This document shows, piece after piece, positions 8,216-9,665 of a stretch of 9,665 nt of DNA. The notes below the pieces were generated by a model that saw nothing but the letters and a program-made list of their open reading frames with translations, did not search any database and was not told the origin of the DNA. The DNA is from UBA6164 sp964344155 (GTDB lineage: Bacteria > Patescibacteriota > Gracilibacteria > BD1-5 > UBA6164): NCBI GenBank assembly GCA_964344155.1, contig CAYFMG010000032.1, positions 1 to 9,665 of the forward strand. Direction: 5' to 3'. The position numbers and the translations under genes were made by a program. Within the stretch, counting starts at the first letter, position 1; the number at the start of each line of letters is the position of its first letter.

Positions 8216-8246
8216 ACAGAAAAATAAAGTATATTTTTTTTTCTGT
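8216..8246. terminator. Hairpin between the acetyltransferase and mcrB, possible terminator
   Basis: ACAGAAAAA (8216-8224) pairs perfectly with TTTTTCTGT (8238-8246) around a 13-nt loop. On the minus strand the stem is followed by AAATAAAATT rather than a T-run, so it would be a weak terminator at best. It stands between the acetyltransferase remnant and the mcrB promoter region and could separate the two transcription units. Confidence 0.3.
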
Positions 8247-8263
8247 GTAGAAAAATAATTTTA

Positions 8264-8362
8264 CTAAAAATCCTTCTTCATACGAATTGCTTTAGTGTTT
8301 CATATATTTTCTAATTTTCAAAATTCTTTGAATCAAAATTTTTTATAGTATTCATAAAATAT
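8264..8362 (-). pseudogene. C-terminal remnant of a second GNAT acetyltransferase
   Basis: Directly after the TAA of the intact acetyltransferase, and in the same frame, 32 more codons are open to a TAG at 8264-8266. They read like the end of a GNAT protein: FYEYYKKFGFKEFGKLEN, then RMKKDF at the terminus. The pattern of tyrosines and YKKFGF followed by a closing MxKDF is the usual last beta-hairpin of ribosomal-protein or amino-acid N-acetyltransferases. The preceding gene already has its own complete C-terminus. The piece therefore looks like the tail of an older or replaced acetyltransferase left by recombination. Two glycines in it are UGA-encoded, so it decayed in a code-25 genome. It has no start codon of its own. 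Confidence 0.55.
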
Positions 8363-8872
8363 TTAATTATTATTTATATCTATCCAATACCTTCTCAAAT
8401 CTCAATCCTTATTAAATCTTTCAAAAACTCAAGAATTGTTTTCTATGACTTTTCTGGATCAAACATTGTCTATATTACAAGAAATCATTACTTTATCTAA
8501 TCATAGCTTTTTAGCTTCTAAAAGTCAGAGTTTTAGCATCTGAGTTGCATATCATTTCCTTCTGTGTTTTGGTGCTATACCATAACCAATATGTCATCAG
8601 TTTTCTAATAAGTTTGGAGTATTTATATGGTGCCTTATTTGAAGAGCTCATAATATTTCTGTATCATTTACAAGAAAAAATAAATGAGCATTTACTCAAA
8701 GGTCTGAGTTTGTTATATCTTGGATAATTGTATCTAAAAATTCTTGATAATTATTTCAAGTAAACAGTCTTTCAGGATCTATTGGAATTTTTTCCATTTC
8801 TCACCATTCTAAAACCATTTTTTCATACATCTCTTTATGACTCTCATTTGGAAACTCTAGTCTTAAATTCAT
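8363..8872 (-). CDS. GNAT-family N-acetyltransferase
   Basis: A 169-residue protein with a full GNAT fold. The central strand HIGYGIAP (94-101) is followed by the acetyl-CoA pyrophosphate-binding motif HRRKGYAT (103-110), then the helix MLKLGLLEAKKLGLDKV and the strand VMISCNIDNVGSRKVIENNSG (split over 128-148), which is the NxxSxKVIEKNG acetyl-CoA motif. Proteins of this type move an acetyl group from acetyl-CoA to an amine on a small molecule, peptide or ribosomal protein. The substrate cannot be told from sequence. It lies 197 bp upstream of mcrB on the same strand and may or may not share a transcript. At least ten glycines are UGA-encoded, including that in the KGYAT motif, so the gene is well adapted to the host code. 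It may be an accessory gene of the defence island or simply a neighbour. Confidence 0.9.
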
Positions 8873-8900
8873 AATATTTATTTTAAAAAATATTGGATTA

Positions 8901-8929
8901 ATTATATAAATTATATATAATAATTTTAA
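8901..8929 (-). promoter_or_regulatory. Possible promoter of the acetyltransferase gene
   Basis: On the minus strand TTAAAA (8929-8924) and TATAAT (8906-8901) are 17 bp apart, and the -10 box is 28 bp from the ATG. The match at -35 is partial, and the whole stretch is nearly pure A+T, so chance matches are likely. Confidence 0.3.
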
Positions 8930-8962
8930 AATAGCTAATTTTTATAAGAAAAGATAAATAGT

Positions 8963-9065
8963 TAATACATTTTTTGTTTTATTTATAGGATAAAATAAGA
9001 GAAATAAAAAAGTTGATTTTTGTAAAATACAATTATAATATGTTATTATAACAAAAAATGTATTA
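8963..9065. repeat. 16-bp perfect inverted repeat, possible small MITE
   Basis: TAATACATTTTTTGTT (8963-8978) is the exact reverse complement of AACAAAAAATGTATTA (9050-9065). The arms are separated by 71 bp, and both outer ends are TA. A 103-bp element with terminal repeats and TA ends would fit a miniature element of the IS630/Tc1-mariner type, which duplicates a TA target. The interior carries the promoter of the DUF3800 gene and no ORF of note. A large cruciform or a regulatory RNA hairpin is the alternative. Confidence 0.5.
9011..9039 (+). promoter_or_regulatory. Promoter of the DUF3800 gene with overlapping palindrome
   Basis: A perfect -10 box TATAAT (9034-9039) has AGTTGA or TTGATT (9011-9018) upstream at 15-17 bp as a -35 box. 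An 8-bp inverted repeat, TTATAATA (9033-9040) tgt TATTATAA (9044-9051), covers the -10 box and predicted start region and could be an operator, although such repeats are common in AT-rich DNA. The start codon follows about 58 bp after the -10 box. Confidence 0.45.
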
Positions 9066-9097
9066 CAAGGTTTGAAAGAATTTATTAGAAAATAAAC

Positions 9098-9665
9098 ATG
9101 ATTATAATGCAGAAAGAAAAATATTTTATATTTATAGATGAATCGTGAGTTGCTCATCAAGATAGGTATCTTTGAATTGGATGTTTACTTATTCCATATA
9201 GTAAAGTTTGAGAATATAGTGATTTATTAAAGGTTAAATATGATCAGATTTATACAAAAGTAAAAGAACAAGAAAAATACTTATTTAATACTTTAAGTTG
9301 AGATGATTTATTTAATTTTTTAAAATGAAGAAAAACTCAATATGAGATGAAGTTTAAAAATATAAACTCAAATACTTCACAACAATATGAGTGGTTAATA
9401 AGCCAATATTTTAAATTTTCTAATGCTAGATTTTGTTGTTTAGTTATTGATAAAGAAAAATATCCATTACCAACTGATATGAGTTATTTTGATACTTATA
9501 TTAATCAGTTAACTATGTTGATAAAAAATAATGTTTGAGATAGTGAGTTTGTAGTTTTGCCTGATGATATTACTATTCCAAGATGAAGAAATTATGAAAG
9601 TGAACTATATAAAAAATTAAAGAATTTTAAAAAAAATTGTTTTTGAGTTTGTAGATTAGAATCTC
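9098..9665 (+). CDS. DUF3800 domain protein, 3' end outside window
   Basis: The first 189 residues of a protein with the DUF3800 opening motif FIFIDESG (10-17) followed by a hydrophobic strand (LGIGCLLIP), a second buried strand with acidic residues (RFCCLVIDKE, 111-120), and VVLPDDITIP with D156/D157. This matches the RNase H-like layout of DUF3800, in which the early Asp and later acidic residues are thought to bind metal. The family is widespread in mobile elements and defence islands, and its activity is not firmly established. ATG at 9098 is preceded by an in-frame TAG at 9086-9088; a second in-frame ATG at 9107 is equally possible. The gene is divergent from the acetyltransferase-mcrBC-zorya cluster and has its own promoter. 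Read with UGA as glycine the frame is open to the window edge; the ESG glycine itself is UGA. Confidence 0.8.

Noticed and set aside
8942..9160. Minus-strand ORF of 72 codons
   Set aside because: It lies across the inverted repeat and promoter and overlaps the DUF3800 start; its Phe/Ile/Tyr-rich content reflects base composition.

Overview
This AT-rich window is best read with genetic code 25, in which UGA means glycine. With UGA as a stop every gene breaks into short pieces. With UGA as glycine they join into long ORFs whose in-frame UGA codons fall on family-invariant glycines, for example the first glycine of the McrB Walker A motif GPPGTGKT. This points to Candidatus Gracilibacteria or Absconditabacteria (SR1), ultra-small Patescibacteria/CPR episymbionts. 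Tryptophan is still encoded by TGG (for example in WISLSDMMT), which argues against the Mycoplasma code.

From right to left, 9098-9665 (+) holds the 5' part of a DUF3800 gene, preceded by a -10/-35 promoter and a 16-bp perfect inverted repeat with 71 bp between its arms (8963-9065). Everything from 8872 to about 795 runs on the minus strand: a GNAT acetyltransferase; directly behind it, in frame, the last 32 codons of a second acetyltransferase (a remnant); McrB (AAA+ GTPase family) and McrC (PD-(D/E)xK nuclease), overlapping by 7 nt; then, behind a good promoter, a ZorB/MotB-like OmpA-domain protein, a ZorA/MotA-like channel protein with a long coiled-coil tail, an HNH endonuclease, and an unrecognised acidic protein whose 5' end seems disturbed by two compensating frameshifts at A5 runs.

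The MotA-like + MotB-like + HNH set matches the content of a type II Zorya system (ZorA, ZorB, ZorE), but in the order zorB-zorA-HNH. It lies immediately downstream of a complete McrBC type IV restriction module. The simplest reading is a compact defence island: McrBC attacking modified or foreign DNA, and an envelope-anchored ion-driven ZorAB motor paired with an HNH nuclease. DUF3800 and GNAT genes are plausible accessory genes. Whether the two modules act together is inference.

The left end (464-721, minus strand) holds a strong candidate for an undescribed non-coding RNA. It has a TTGACA promoter, a predicted start exactly at the first base of a 14-bp helix, a second 14-bp helix, a 12-bp pseudoknot helix, and a canonical intrinsic terminator. 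Each long helix is perfect only on the minus strand, where its one mismatch becomes U.G. The terminator overlaps the end of a convergent ORF (6-509, +) that lacks a start codon inside the window.
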